A stretch of DNA of 64,000 bases from Dyella sp. GSA-30 (lineage in GTDB: Bacteria; Pseudomonadota; Gammaproteobacteria; Xanthomonadales; Rhodanobacteraceae). The notes beneath the pieces were generated by a model. The model was not told the origin of the DNA. It saw only the letters and a program-made list of their open reading frames with translations, and made no database searches. Location of the stretch: contig NZ_AP027042.1 in the NCBI RefSeq assembly GCF_027924605.1, forward strand, positions 5,123,524 through 5,187,523. The letters run 5' to 3'. The translations under genes and the position numbers were made by a program. The stretch's first letter is position 1, and each line of letters begins with the position of its first letter. Below are positions 46,770-57,487 of the stretch, piece after piece.

Positions 46770-47965
46770 GGCGAGGACTTGCCATCCTTGTTGTCGCCTT
46801 CCCTGATGACGGTGGTTTCGGTTTCGACGTCGCCAGTTTTTGTATCGACGGTGACATCGACTTCGGTAATGACCGGATCCTGCGCACCTTCGACCGTATA
46901 CAACTCGCTCTGTCGATAACGCTCGCCGAGATAGCGCAGCAGCACCATGATCACCGACGCCGCTGGCAAGGCCAGCAGCACGCCGAGAAATCCAAACAGG
47001 TAACCACCGGCAAGCACCGCGAAAATGACCGCCACCGGATGCAGGCCGATTTTTTCGCCAACCAGGCGCGGCACCAGCACATAGCCTTCAAGCAGCTGAC
47101 CGACCACGAACACGCCAACCACGATCAGCAGATGCGTCCAGTCGCCGTATTGCACCAGCACAGCGATCACCGCCGAACCGAAACCGACGATAAAACCCAG
47201 GTAGGGCACGAAGCTCAATAGACCGGCGACCATGCCGATCAATGGCCCCACCGACAAGCCGGCTATACCCAGCGCGCCGCCGTAAAAAATGCCCAGCGCC
47301 AGCATCACCAGCAACTGGCCGCGCACGAAGGCGCCCAACACCTTGTCCGATTCGCGCGCGAGATAGGCAATCGTCGGCTCGATCGAGCGCGGCAGCATCT
47401 GGTCGATCCAAGCCGTCAGGCGGTCCCAGTCGCGCAATAGATAGAACGCCACCACCGGGATCAGCACCAGATTGGTCAGCCACATCACCACGCCGATGCT
47501 GGAGCGGGATATCTTGCCCAGCACGGTGGAGGCGACACCGCCGATCGAATCCATGTGCTCCTTGATCGTCTGCACCAGACGCTGGGTATCGAAGACATCC
47601 GGATCAAGACGTAACCGGTGCTGTATCCATGGCAGTGCCGTATCGCGGATCCACTCCACATAGCGCGGCAGGTTCTGAACCAGGTTCTCGACCTGACGAG
47701 AAATCAGCGGTATCAACAGCAGCAAGGCACCGACGGCAAGCAGCGAGATCACGACAAAGACGATCGTGACGGCGAGCGTGCGGCCCAGACCGATGCGTTC
47801 GAGGCGGTCGGCAAGCGGATCGCCCAGATAGGCCAACATGCCCGCGACAGCGAACGGCATCAATACTGGCGCAAGCAACCACAGCAAATAGCAGATCACC
47901 GCCGCAATGGCCAAGATCTGCCAGCGGCGGGAAACGTCCTGATTCATCGGCGAGTGAGTCGACAC
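46766..47965 (-). CDS. AI-2E family (PerM-like) permease
   Basis: A 399-residue membrane protein with about eight helices and a cytoplasmic loop region. The family motif is visible in SFVPYLGFIVGFGSA and in VLVPRLVGEKIGLHPVAVIFAVLAGGYLFGFLGVLLALPAA (in segments). The C-terminal tail is acidic. The substrate is uncertain; family members include TqsA and PerM. It is translated into hda. Confidence 0.88.
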   Translation of the reverse strand: MSTHSPMNQDVSRRWQILAIAAVICYLLWLLAPVLMPFAVAGMLAYLGDPLADRLERIGLGRTLAVTIVFVVISLLAVGALLLLIPLISRQVENLVQNLPRYVEWIRDTALPWIQHRLRLDPDVFDTQRLVQTIKEHMDSIGGVASTVLGKISRSSIGVVMWLTNLVLIPVVAFYLLRDWDRLTAWIDQMLPRSIEPTIAYLARESDKVLGAFVRGQLLVMLALGIFYGGALGIAGLSVGPLIGMVAGLLSFVPYLGFIVGFGSAVIAVLVQYGDWTHLLIVVGVFVVGQLLEGYVLVPRLVGEKIGLHPVAVIFAVLAGGYLFGFLGVLLALPAASVIMVLLRYLGERYRQSELYTVEGAQDPVITEVDVTVDTKTGDVETETTVIREGDNKDGKSSP

Positions 47966-48057
47966 ACGGCGTCCTTACGCAAGAAAAACAACGTCGGACC
48001 GTTGCGGCGCGATCATGGCCTCCGCATCAACGATCCGCTGCAAATCATGACCAGCGA

Positions 48058-49053
48058 TCAATGCAGCCAACGCAGGCTGGCATCGGCGCCATCGTGGGTT
48101 TCACCCTGTAACAGGCGCCCACCGGCAGCGAGGTTGGCCGACAAGGCATCCATCGGCAGGCCGGCCTTAACCGCGAACAGCATGCCGTCACCCTTTGCAC
48201 TCAGCGTGGTCACCTGGCGCACCATCGGATCGGCACGCAAGGTGGAAAGCAAATTCGCATAGTCCATCGCCGTATTGAGCCCGGTGATCCACAGCTTGCC
48301 GTCGACGTTGGCGGTGCCGATCGTATTGAGCTGCTTGCCCAGACGATCGGCAAGATTGTTGCCCGCATCGGCCTGCATCGCATTTCCATCGGCCGCCTTG
48401 GTCGTCCAGCGCTGCTGCGGACCGCCCGACACCAGGTTCCAATCAGCTGTATTGCCATGAACCTGACCGACCAGCATGAGGCCGGTACGGTACTGCTTGG
48501 CCAACGCCATCACTTCTTCGGCATCGACACTGGACACGGTGGGCGTATCGCCGACTTTCTCCGGATCGGCCAGCACCGCGCCGTAGCCGCGGGTCGAGAT
48601 GGTCTGGGTCAGCGTCGCCAGCGCGTCCTTGCCCAGCACCTTGTTGTCGTCGCCGCGTACCACCAGCAGGATCGGCGGCTTCACGCCGGCGCTGGCCACG
48701 CCCATCTGCGATACGGCGCGCTGCACCGCGGCCTGATCGAACGTCACCGACAAACTGAGACCGGTCGCCACGCCGGGGGCGCCGCGCTGATAGCGATACT
48801 GCTGCACCAGGCCCGGCGCGCCCTTGATGACGTCACCATAACCGGCGCGACTACGCAGATCTTGCCCACCAGCGACGCGCGTCAGTACCTGGCCCAGCCC
48901 CTCGCCAAACGCCTGGTCACGCACCGGTTCGGTGGTGTCCTTGACCGGCACGACCACCGTGTACGGCGACACCTGGGACTGGGCGTGGACCGCCGACAGC
49001 AGCATGAACAGGCTCAGCACGAAGCCGACGAGGAGCTGGCGAGGGAAGCGCAT
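48058..49053 (-). CDS. DUF2066 exported protein
   Basis: A 331-residue exported protein. The signal peptide is residues about 1-24 (ending HAQ). The mature part resembles DUF2066 (SPYTVVVPVKDTTEPVRDQAFGEGLGQVLTRVAGG). The function is unknown. The ATG at 49053 begins directly before the signal peptide; the open frame runs upstream but lacks a ribosome-binding site. It is divergent from purM, with a 177-base gap that holds a short purine-rich stretch (49107-49160). Confidence 0.82.
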   Translation of the reverse strand: MRFPRQLLVGFVLSLFMLLSAVHAQSQVSPYTVVVPVKDTTEPVRDQAFGEGLGQVLTRVAGGQDLRSRAGYGDVIKGAPGLVQQYRYQRGAPGVATGLSLSVTFDQAAVQRAVSQMGVASAGVKPPILLVVRGDDNKVLGKDALATLTQTISTRGYGAVLADPEKVGDTPTVSSVDAEEVMALAKQYRTGLMLVGQVHGNTADWNLVSGGPQQRWTTKAADGNAMQADAGNNLADRLGKQLNTIGTANVDGKLWITGLNTAMDYANLLSTLRADPMVRQVTTLSAKGDGMLFAVKAGLPMDALSANLAAGGRLLQGETHDGADASLRWLH

Positions 49054-49230
49054 GGGGAGGGCTTGATCCAGTGGGAAACGTGGAGAGTCTGCCGAATCTG
49101 GGCGTGAGCGTCCAATGACGGCTGGAGAACAGGGAATGGGAAACAGGGAACGGAGGCGGCAAATTCGGCCGCCGGACATCCCCCTCTGCTAATATTGACC
49201 GTTTCCCAGCCACCCTCGCCGGAACCCGTC

Positions 49231-50259
49231 ATGTCCGACGCCCTTACCTATCGCGCCGCCGGTGTCGATATCGATGCAGGCAATGCCGTCGTCGAGCGCA
49301 TCAAACCTCTGGTCAAGCGCACCTTCCGCCCTGAAGTCATGGGCGGCCTGGGTGGTTTTGGCGGCCTGTTCGACCTGTCCGGTCGCTACAAGGAGCCGGT
49401 GCTGGTCTCCGGTACCGACGGCGTGGGCACCAAGCTCAAGCTGGCCCAGCAGTTGGGGCGCCATGACACGATCGGCATCGACCTGGTCGGCATGTGCGTC
49501 AACGATGTCCTGGTACAGGGCGCCGAGCCGCTGTTCTTCCTCGATTATTTCGCCACCGGCAAACTCGACGTAGACACCACCGTTGCAGTCGTCGGCGGCA
49601 TCGCCAAGGGTTGCGAACTGGCCGGGTGCGCGCTGATCGGCGGCGAGACCGCTGAAATGCCGGACATGTATCCGCCGGGCGAGTACGACCTGGCCGGCTT
49701 TACCGTCGGCGCGGTCGAAAAATCCGAGATGCTCAGCGGTGAGGGCATCGTCGCGGGTGATGTCATTCTTGGCGTCGCCTCCAGCGGCCCGCATTCGAAC
49801 GGCTATTCACTGGTGCGCAAGATCGTCGAACGCGCCGGCAGTCCGCTCGAGCTCGACCTTGGCGGCGTCAAGCTGGTCGATGCCTTGATGGCGCCGACCA
49901 CGATCTACGTCAAGCCGATCCTGGAGCTGATGAAGTCCGTGCAGGTTCATGGCATGGCGCACATCACCGGCGGCGGCCTGAAGGAAAACATCATCCGCGT
50001 GGTGCCGGACGGGCTGGCGCTGAAGCTCGATGCGTCGGCGATCGTGTTGCCGCCGGTATTCGACTGGCTGATGCGCGAAGGCAATGTCGCTCGCGAAGAA
50101 ATGTGGCGCACCTTCAATTGCGGCGTCGGCTTCACGGTGATTCTGCCGTCCAGCGCGGTTGCGGCAGCGGCCGATTTGCTTAAGAAGCACGGCCTCGTCA
50201 CCGCGGTGATCGGTGAAGTTGTCGCCGCTTCGGGCGACGAACGCGTCCATATCGGCTGA
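49231..50259 (+). CDS. purM: Phosphoribosylformylglycinamidine cyclo-ligase
   Basis: A 342-residue AIR synthetase that closes the imidazole ring in purine synthesis. Typical regions are [30 protein letters not shown] (split), [16 protein letters not shown] and [24 protein letters not shown] (split). The ATG at 49231 has CGGAACC upstream. It is followed by purN after 56 bases that hold a single family A hairpin. Confidence 0.97.
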   Translation: MSDALTYRAAGVDIDAGNAVVERIKPLVKRTFRPEVMGGLGGFGGLFDLSGRYKEPVLVSGTDGVGTKLKLAQQLGRHDTIGIDLVGMCVNDVLVQGAEPLFFLDYFATGKLDVDTTVAVVGGIAKGCELAGCALIGGETAEMPDMYPPGEYDLAGFTVGAVEKSEMLSGEGIVAGDVILGVASSGPHSNGYSLVRKIVERAGSPLELDLGGVKLVDALMAPTTIYVKPILELMKSVQVHGMAHITGGGLKENIIRVVPDGLALKLDASAIVLPPVFDWLMREGNVAREEMWRTFNCGVGFTVILPSSAVAAAADLLKKHGLVTAVIGEVVAASGDERVHIG

Positions 50260-50269
50260 TTCGACCGCC

Positions 50270-50300
50270 TGTCATCCCGGCCACGGCCGGGGTCCAGCGC
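50270..50300. repeat. Isolated family A hairpin between purM and purN
   Basis: GTCATCCCGGCCACGGCCGG then GGTCCAGCGCC. It has one hairpin only and no mirrored partner. It lies inside an operon-like gap and could modulate the purM/purN message ratio. Confidence 0.6.
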
Positions 50301-50315
50301 CTTCGACACCACAGC

Positions 50316-50981
50316 ATGCCGACACCTTTGCGTATAGCCGTCCTTGCTTCGGGACGCGGCAGCAATCTGGCCGCGCTACTGGCCGCGCGCGAGCGTGGCG
50401 AGTTGGCGATCGAACCCGTCCTGGTCGCCAGCGACAAGCAAAGCGCCGGTGCGCTGCGTCTTGCCGAAGCGGCCAACATTCCGACGGTGGCGCTCAATCC
50501 ACGCAGCTACGCTCAGCGCCGCGATTTCGATGCGGATCTTTTTACACGCGTCGCCGACAGCGGCGCGGAGTTGATCGTGCTTGCCGGCTTCATGCGCATC
50601 CTCGACGGCGACACGTTGCGTCCCTGGGTCGGGCGCATGATCAACATCCACCCTTCACTACTGCCCAAATACCGTGGCCTGCATACGCATCGACGTGCGC
50701 TGGAAGCGGGCGATACCGAGCACGGTGCCAGCGTGCATTACGTCACCGCCGAACTCGATGGCGGCCCGGTTATCGCGCAGGCGCGTGTTGCCATCACGCC
50801 ACAGGACGATGAAGACAGCCTGGCGCAGCGGCTGCTGGCGCATGAGCATCGGCTGTTGCCTGCGGTGGTGGACTGGATTGCGCGGAGGCGCCTGGCTTTA
50901 GGCGAAGCCGACCGCGTCATGCTCGATGGCGTGGCGTTGTCTGCCCCTCTGAGGTTGCTTGACCGCCACCTGCAGGTGTAG
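50316..50981 (+). CDS. purN: Phosphoribosylglycinamide formyltransferase
   Basis: A 221-residue folate-dependent enzyme adding the first formyl group in purine synthesis. The opening IAVLASGRGSNLAALL and the catalytic region MINIHPSLLPKYRGLHTHRRALEAG with ASVHYVTAELDGGPVIAQ (in segments) are clear. It follows purM in the same direction. Confidence 0.96.
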   Translation: MPTPLRIAVLASGRGSNLAALLAARERGELAIEPVLVASDKQSAGALRLAEAANIPTVALNPRSYAQRRDFDADLFTRVADSGAELIVLAGFMRILDGDTLRPWVGRMINIHPSLLPKYRGLHTHRRALEAGDTEHGASVHYVTAELDGGPVIAQARVAITPQDDEDSLAQRLLAHEHRLLPAVVDWIARRRLALGEADRVMLDGVALSAPLRLLDRHLQV

Positions 50982-51066
50982 GAGCGGCTTCAGAACGCTC
51001 CAAAAGACCCCTTCTTATCTCGTCATCCCGGCGCAAGCCGGGATGACGATAGGAAAAACTGAGGTT
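50978..51066. repeat. Family A repeat copy after purN
   Basis: GTAGGAGCGGCTTCAG, then CGTCATCCCGGCGCAAGCCG closing with GGGATGACG and GAAAAACTGAGGTTA. A compact version with a single central hairpin; the first bases overlap the purN stop codon. Confidence 0.7.
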
Positions 51067-51155
51067 AGTGACATAAAGATCTCGCGGCGTTTTCGCAGAA
51101 CGCTACGGCCATTCACATTGTCTGTTCAGGATCGCCGCGTAGACTCCTGAACCTT

Positions 51156-51863
51156 ATGAAGACACCTAACCGCGTTCGTATTATCGCCGCCGGCATCCTG
51201 CTGGCGTTCACCACCACCGCCGCCATGGCGGCCACGCCCGCGCCGTTTACCGCCAGGTATCAGGTATTGCAGGGTGGCCAGGCCATCGGTGAGGCAACCA
51301 TCTCCCTGAAGTCCGCCGGCGGTGGCAGCTGGGTCTACAGCAACGACGTGAAAAGCACCGGCGGCCTGGCCGCGGCGCTGGGTGCCAGCTCGAACGAGAG
51401 TTCGCGCTTCCGCATCAACCAGGGCGCACCGGAAACCCAGGTCTACGACTCGACCGTCAAGGCGCTCAAGACCAAGACGCGCCATGTCGAAGTCGACGCG
51501 AATCACCAGGTCAGCATTGATGAAGGCAAGGGCCCGTCGACCTACGCCGGCACCGCGGGCATGGTCGACCGCAACCTCGCCCCGCTCGCCGTGGGCTGGG
51601 CGCTACGCGACGGCAAACAGGCGGTCACGCTGCCAGTCGCCGTAAAGCGCAATGTCGAAAACCAGCAATTCAAGGTCACCGGCAAGGAAAGCGTGCAAGT
51701 CCCCGCCGGCACCTTCCAGGCCGAACGCGTCGAACGCACCGACGCCGATAAGGCTTTCAGCGCATGGTACGTCCCGCAGAAATATCCGGTGCCGGTAAAG
51801 CTCGCGCAGAGCGACGGCGGCGACCTGACCCTGCAGCTGATCAGCTACCAGGGCGGCAAATAA
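51156..51863 (+). CDS. DUF3108 periplasmic protein
   Basis: A 235-residue exported protein. The signal peptide ends near AMA at residue 25. The mature beta-rich part (FTARYQVLQGGQAIGEATISL; SAWYVPQKYPVPVKLAQSDGGDLTLQLISYQ) matches the DUF3108 family, which has no settled function. It is separated from purN by a family A repeat. It converges with murA. Confidence 0.83.
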   Translation: MKTPNRVRIIAAGILLAFTTTAAMAATPAPFTARYQVLQGGQAIGEATISLKSAGGGSWVYSNDVKSTGGLAAALGASSNESSRFRINQGAPETQVYDSTVKALKTKTRHVEVDANHQVSIDEGKGPSTYAGTAGMVDRNLAPLAVGWALRDGKQAVTLPVAVKRNVENQQFKVTGKESVQVPAGTFQAERVERTDADKAFSAWYVPQKYPVPVKLAQSDGGDLTLQLISYQGGK

Positions 51864-51871
51864 CGGGTTGA

Positions 51872-51935
51872 GAGTGGGAAGGAGTGAGAGAACAGCAGTA
51901 ACGTCACGGCGTACCGCACTCACTCCTCACCACTC
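51872..51935. repeat. Family D inverted repeat between convergent DUF3108 and murA genes
   Basis: GAGTGGGAAGGAGTGAG (51872-51888) pairs with CTCACTCCTCACCACTC (51919-51935) at 15 of 17 positions. The arms resemble those of the 44042 element. Like it, this lies between two convergent genes. Confidence 0.7.
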
Positions 51936-51942
51936 ATTCCGA

Positions 51943-53211
<1,269 letters not shown>

Positions 53212-53246
53212 TTAAAGAGAATGTCTGGAGGGCGGTAGCGCGGTCG

Positions 53247-53486
53247 TCAGCGACGCGCGGCCACTTCCTCGGGCGTATAGGTTTTCAGCGCCAGGGCATG
53301 AATGGCCCCGCCCATCAGGTCGCCGAGGGTCGAATAGACCAGGCGGTGGCGGGCCAAAGGCAACTTGCCGGCGAACTGGCTGGCGACCACTTCGGCCTCG
53401 AAGTGCACGCCGTCGTCACCGCTGACATCGGCGCGCGCGCCGGGCAGGCCGGTTTCAATCATTGCCTGAATAGTGGCTGCGTCCAT
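53247..53486 (-). CDS. ibaG: BolA-family protein IbaG (YrbA)
   Basis: A 79-residue BolA-like protein. It has the HFEAEVVASQFAGKLPLARHRLVYSTLGDLMGGAIHALALKTY region (in segments), with the conserved H-R pair. BolA proteins act with monothiol glutaredoxins in iron-sulfur handling. The ATG at 53486 has AGGAA eight bases upstream and gives the family's usual length. Gene order ibaG-murA matches other gammaproteobacteria. Confidence 0.92.
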   Translation of the reverse strand: MDAATIQAMIETGLPGARADVSGDDGVHFEAEVVASQFAGKLPLARHRLVYSTLGDLMGGAIHALALKTYTPEEVAARR

Positions 53487-53713
53487 GGGGTTCCTGCTTG
53501 GAGCTGATGCGGCGACGCCTGCGATAGAAGTGCATACTTCCATCCAACGCGCCGTCATATAACGGTAAAATGCGAATATGCCATGGTAATGGAAATCTTC
53601 TGTCGCAGAAACGACAGCGGTGTCCGCTTCAGCCCGGCACAAAGGAGTGAGCCGAGCAGCCGATCCCCCGGTCGGCAAGCTTACGGACCGCCGATCCTAG
53701 CCCCCGAGGACGC

Positions 53714-54727
53714 ATGAACGCCCATATCGCACGCCCCAGCCAGCCCGCCTTGATCGACGCAGACGCCATCATCCATAGCGCCCGCACCGTGATCGCCACC
53801 GAGGCGGACGCGATCCGGGCGCTCGAGCCGCGTATCGGCCAGGATTTCGTCGAAGCCTGCCGGCTGATCCTCGGTTGTGCCGGCCGCGTGGTGGTGATCG
53901 GCATGGGCAAATCCGGGCATATCGCCCGCAAGGTGGCCGCCACACTCGCCTCGACCGGCACGCCGGCGTTCTTCGTCCATCCGGGCGAGGCCAGCCATGG
54001 CGATCTGGGCATGATCCTGCCCCAGGACGTGGTGCTGGCATTGTCCGCCTCCGGCGAAACCGACGAAATCCTGTTCATCCTGCCGGTCATCAAGCGCCAG
54101 GGCATCCCCCTGATCGCCATGACCGGTAACGATCAATCGTCCCTGGCCAAGCAGGCCGACCTGCACCTGGACACCAGCATCTCGGTCGAGGCCTGCCCCC
54201 TCGGCCTGGCGCCCACCGCCAGCACCACCGCTGCCCTGGTGATGGGCGATGCGCTGGCCGTGGCCCTGCTCGAAGCCCGTGGCTTCACCTCTGAGGACTT
54301 TGCCCGTTCGCATCCGGCGGGCAGTCTGGGCCGGCGTCTGCTGCTGCATATCAGCGACATTATGCACACCGGCGACGGCATCCCGACCGTGGCGCCCGAC
54401 GCCAGCCTGACCCAGGCGTTGGTGGAAATGACCCGCAAACATCTGGGCATGACCGCGGTGATCGATGCCGACCGCCGCCTGCTCGGCGTGTTTACCGACG
54501 GCGACCTGCGCCGCGCCCTGGACGACGACGACGTGGACCTGCGCGGCGCCAGCGTCGCCGAGGTGATGACCCGTGGCCCCAAGACCATCGGGGCCGACAA
54601 GCTGGCCATCGAAGCGGCTCAACTGATGGAAAAGCATCAGATTCACGCCCTGCTGGTGGTCGATGAGCAGCAAAAAGTGGTCGGCGCGCTTAACATTCAT
54701 GATCTGCTCCGCGCCCGCGTGGTGTGA
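53714..54727 (+). CDS. kdsD: Arabinose-5-phosphate isomerase
   Basis: A 337-residue enzyme converting ribulose 5-phosphate to arabinose 5-phosphate, the first step of Kdo synthesis. It has an N-terminal SIS domain (VVVIGMGKSGHIARKVAATLASTGTPAFFVHPGEASHGDLGMI, in segments) and two C-terminal CBS domains (about residues 210-335). The ATG follows CGAGGA. It heads the kdsD-kdsC-lptC-lptA-lptB series. Confidence 0.95.
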   Translation: MNAHIARPSQPALIDADAIIHSARTVIATEADAIRALEPRIGQDFVEACRLILGCAGRVVVIGMGKSGHIARKVAATLASTGTPAFFVHPGEASHGDLGMILPQDVVLALSASGETDEILFILPVIKRQGIPLIAMTGNDQSSLAKQADLHLDTSISVEACPLGLAPTASTTAALVMGDALAVALLEARGFTSEDFARSHPAGSLGRRLLLHISDIMHTGDGIPTVAPDASLTQALVEMTRKHLGMTAVIDADRRLLGVFTDGDLRRALDDDDVDLRGASVAEVMTRGPKTIGADKLAIEAAQLMEKHQIHALLVVDEQQKVVGALNIHDLLRARVV

Positions 54728-54734
54728 TGGGGTG

Positions 54735-54866
54735 ATATCTGGGGATGGGAAACGGCTTGTGGGGGCGCTAGATGTAGGCCACCGCGAGCCTCGTGCGTTA
54801 ACAAGCTGCCGCAAGGCCTGAGCCTGGCGTCCCCACTACCCGTCTCCCATCTCCATCAAGTTGTCT
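54735..54866. repeat. Imperfect purine-rich inverted repeat between kdsD and kdsC
   Basis: GGGGATGGGAAACGG (about 54742) pairs with CCGTCTCCCATCTCC (about 54840) at 13 of 15 positions. It resembles the GGGAA-rich stretches at 49107 and 62247. No gene lies inside. Confidence 0.5.
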
Positions 54867-54885
54867 TCGTCCCAGCCAGGCTATC

Positions 54886-55437
54886 GTGAACGTGTCTACC
54901 TATCTCGCTGACGTCCCCGCCGAAGTCCTCGCCCGCGCCGCCAAGATTCGCCTGGCCGTGTTCGACGTGGATGGCACGCTGACCGACGGCCGGCTCTGGT
55001 ACGGCGAAGACGGCCATGAGGCGAAGATTTTCCACGTGCACGACGGTCTCGGCCTAAAATTGTTGCAAAACAACAGCGTACAGGTAGCGATTCTGTCCGC
55101 GCGGATCAGCCATCCGGTTGCCCTGCGCGCCGAAGAGCTCGATATCGCCCACGTCTACCAGGGCCAGAACGACAAGCGCGCCTGCCTGAATCAGCTGATC
55201 GATGCGCTGCAGCTGAGTCCGGATCAGGTCGCCTTTGTCGGCGACGACCTGCCCGACCTGCCTGCCATGGCCATCTCAGGCCTGGCGGTAGCAGTAGCCA
55301 ACGCTCACCCATGGGTGGCCGAACGCGCCCACTGGCAAACCCGTCGAAGCGGCGGCCAGGGTGCGGCGCGCGAAGTGGCCGATCTGATTCTTCTCGCCCA
55401 GGGCCGCGTCGCCGCGGAACAGGAGCGCTGGCGATGA
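54886..55437 (+). CDS. kdsC: 3-deoxy-D-manno-octulosonate 8-phosphate phosphatase
   Basis: A 183-residue HAD-superfamily phosphatase releasing Kdo. The nucleophile motif is LAVFDVDGTLTDGRLWYGEDG; later FVGDDLPDLPAM supplies the metal-binding Asp residues. The start is taken as GTG at 54886. Its stop overlaps the lptC start by ATGA. Confidence 0.95.
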   Translation: MNVSTYLADVPAEVLARAAKIRLAVFDVDGTLTDGRLWYGEDGHEAKIFHVHDGLGLKLLQNNSVQVAILSARISHPVALRAEELDIAHVYQGQNDKRACLNQLIDALQLSPDQVAFVGDDLPDLPAMAISGLAVAVANAHPWVAERAHWQTRRSGGQGAAREVADLILLAQGRVAAEQERWR

Positions 55438-56096
55438 GATTGCCGGGGTTTCTGCGCGATCGCGGCACGCCAGCGCTGATCGTGCTGCTTGCGCTCGGCA
55501 TCGCCGCCGCGCAAGGCGTGTATTGGTGGCTGGCGCCTTCACCCAAGGTGAGCGACTTCGTCGGCCCGCCGCGTTCGGGCTATGTGCTGACCAACTTCCG
55601 CTTGTGGTCCTACGACGAGGACGGCCAACCGAGCTTCGGCATGAATGCGCCGCACCTGGAGCGTCGCGAGGGCGACGAGTCGTTGTATATCAACGCGCCC
55701 AAGTACGACCTGCCCTCCAACCAGCCCGGCGTGCCGGACTGGTCGGGCGATTCGACCTATGCCTGGGTCGACAAGGCCGGCACCCTGCTGAAGCTGCAGG
55801 GCGCGGTCTATATGCACCGCCCGGCCTTTGCCGATACGCCGCCGGCTGATCTGCATACGTCCGAAGTGACCGCCTGGCCGAAAGAAAATCGTATGCAAAC
55901 CGACGCCCCGGCACAGTTGACCCAGGGCGACAGTAGAATGAACGGCATCGGCATGCGTGCCAACCTCAACGACAATCATCTGGAGCTCCTCAATGACGTC
56001 CACGGCACATTCGTCCCGCGCCCGCGGAGTCGTCCGGTACAGCCTGCTGCTCCTGGGGCTGCTCGCGCTGCAACCGGCGCTGGCAAGAAAGGATGA
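55434..56096 (+). CDS. lptC: LPS transport protein LptC
   Basis: A 220-residue inner-membrane protein with one N-terminal anchor (about residues 12-34) and a periplasmic beta-jellyroll domain (YVLTNFRLWSYDEDGQPSFGMNAP; NHLELLNDVHGTFV). It bridges the LptBFG exporter and LptA. The ATG at 55434 overlaps kdsC. The last 34 residues, low-complexity and rich in Pro, Arg and Ala (RPRSRPVQPAAPGAARAATG), are encoded by the same DNA as the LptA signal peptide and look like an overprinted tail. Confidence 0.93.
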   Translation: MRLPGFLRDRGTPALIVLLALGIAAAQGVYWWLAPSPKVSDFVGPPRSGYVLTNFRLWSYDEDGQPSFGMNAPHLERREGDESLYINAPKYDLPSNQPGVPDWSGDSTYAWVDKAGTLLKLQGAVYMHRPAFADTPPADLHTSEVTAWPKENRMQTDAPAQLTQGDSRMNGIGMRANLNDNHLELLNDVHGTFVPRPRSRPVQPAAPGAARAATGAGKKG

Positions 56097-56625
56097 CCGC
56101 GACAAGCCGATGAACGTCGAGCACGCCAATTCGTTCGACGGCTTCAACGCGCCCAACAGCATCACCACCCTCACCGGGAACGTCGTGATCACTCAGGGCA
56201 CGATGAAGGTCACCGGTAATCTGGCCAAGATCTATTTCGATGGCGACCAGAACGTCAGCCGTATGGTGATGACGGGTACGCCCGCGCACATCCAGCAGAT
56301 CGACGATTCGGGCAACCTGATGACCGGTGACGCCACGCAGCTGGACTACGACAACATCAACGGCATTGCCGTGCTTACCGGCAATGCCGTGGTCAAGCAG
56401 CAGGGCCGTGGCGAAGCCCACGGCGACAAGCTCACCTACAACACCCAGACCAGCCAGATGAATGGCGAGAGCGGTGGCGACGGACGCGTGGCGATGACCT
56501 TCGTACCCAAGCCGCGTACCGACAAGGGCGCCAAGCCGGCGACGCCACCGGCCAAGCCTGCGAGCAGCGCGTCGGCACCGGCGCCCGCCCAATCCACGTC
56601 GACCAAGCCGCAGGGGCAACCGTAA
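55993..56625 (+). CDS. lptA: LPS periplasmic bridge protein LptA
   Basis: A 210-residue periplasmic protein that carries lipopolysaccharide between membranes. The signal peptide (RYSLLLLGLLALQPALA, residues about 16-32) lies wholly inside the overlap with lptC. The OstA-type domain follows (TTLTGNVVITQGTMKVTGNLAKIYFDGD; GIAVLTGNAVVKQQGRGEAHGDKL, split). The ATG at 55993 has GGAG eight bases upstream. The C-terminus is a Pro/Ala/Ser tail. The overlap with lptC is 104 bases. Confidence 0.93.
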   Translation: MTSTAHSSRARGVVRYSLLLLGLLALQPALARKDDRDKPMNVEHANSFDGFNAPNSITTLTGNVVITQGTMKVTGNLAKIYFDGDQNVSRMVMTGTPAHIQQIDDSGNLMTGDATQLDYDNINGIAVLTGNAVVKQQGRGEAHGDKLTYNTQTSQMNGESGGDGRVAMTFVPKPRTDKGAKPATPPAKPASSASAPAPAQSTSTKPQGQP

Positions 56626-56628
56626 TCC

Positions 56629-57348
56629 ATGCTTTCTGCTGAAGGTCTGCAAAAGAGTTTCCGTACCCGTCAGGTCGTGCGCGACTTTGCCTTCTCGATT
56701 CGCGAAGGCGAGGTCGTCGGTCTGCTCGGCCCGAACGGCGCTGGCAAAACCACCTGCTTCTACATGATCGTCGGCCTGATCGAGGCCGATGCGGGCTTGA
56801 TCAAGCTCGACAAACAGGACATCACCGGCCTGCCGATGCATGCCCGCGCCAAGCTGGGTATCGGCTATCTGCCGCAGGAAGCCTCGGTGTTCCGGCGCCT
56901 GACGGTGTCAGACAACATCATGGCGGTACTGGAATTGCGCGAAGGTCTGGATCAGCGCCAGCGCAATACCGAGCTGGAAAGCCTGCTCGATGAGCTGAAG
57001 ATCGCGCACATCGCCGAACAGAAAGGCATCAGCCTGTCGGGCGGCGAACGCCGACGCGTGGAAATCGCCCGCGCATTGGCCGCGCAGCCGCGTTACATGC
57101 TGCTCGACGAACCGTTCGCCGGCGTCGATCCGATTTCGGTAGGCGAAATCCAGCGCATCGTCCGTCATCTGAAAGAGCGCGGCATCGGCGTGCTCATCAC
57201 CGATCATAACGTTCGCGAAACACTCGGGATCTGTGACCGAGCCTACATTCTCAACGATGGCGAAGTGCTATCGCGTGGCACACCGGCACACATCCTGGCC
57301 GACGAGAAGGTACGTGAAGTCTATCTGGGCCGCGAATTCCGGTTGTAA
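56629..57348 (+). CDS. lptB: LPS export ABC transporter ATP-binding protein LptB
   Basis: A 239-residue ATPase that powers lipopolysaccharide extraction with LptF and LptG. Walker A is [10 protein letters not shown], the signature is [16 protein letters not shown] and Walker B is [12 protein letters not shown]. It starts three bases after lptA. It is full length. Confidence 0.97.
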   Translation: MLSAEGLQKSFRTRQVVRDFAFSIREGEVVGLLGPNGAGKTTCFYMIVGLIEADAGLIKLDKQDITGLPMHARAKLGIGYLPQEASVFRRLTVSDNIMAVLELREGLDQRQRNTELESLLDELKIAHIAEQKGISLSGGERRRVEIARALAAQPRYMLLDEPFAGVDPISVGEIQRIVRHLKERGIGVLITDHNVRETLGICDRAYILNDGEVLSRGTPAHILADEKVREVYLGREFRL

Positions 57349-57487
57349 TCCGAATACCTGCCCGTTTTGCAGGTGCTCGTCATGACACGACGTTTTAACG
57401 TAACCCTGATCCAAATCACATTCGACTGTACGCTCTAGCCTCCCCTGGCGACTAGGGCTATGGTCGCACCCGTTTATAGGGGTTAGG

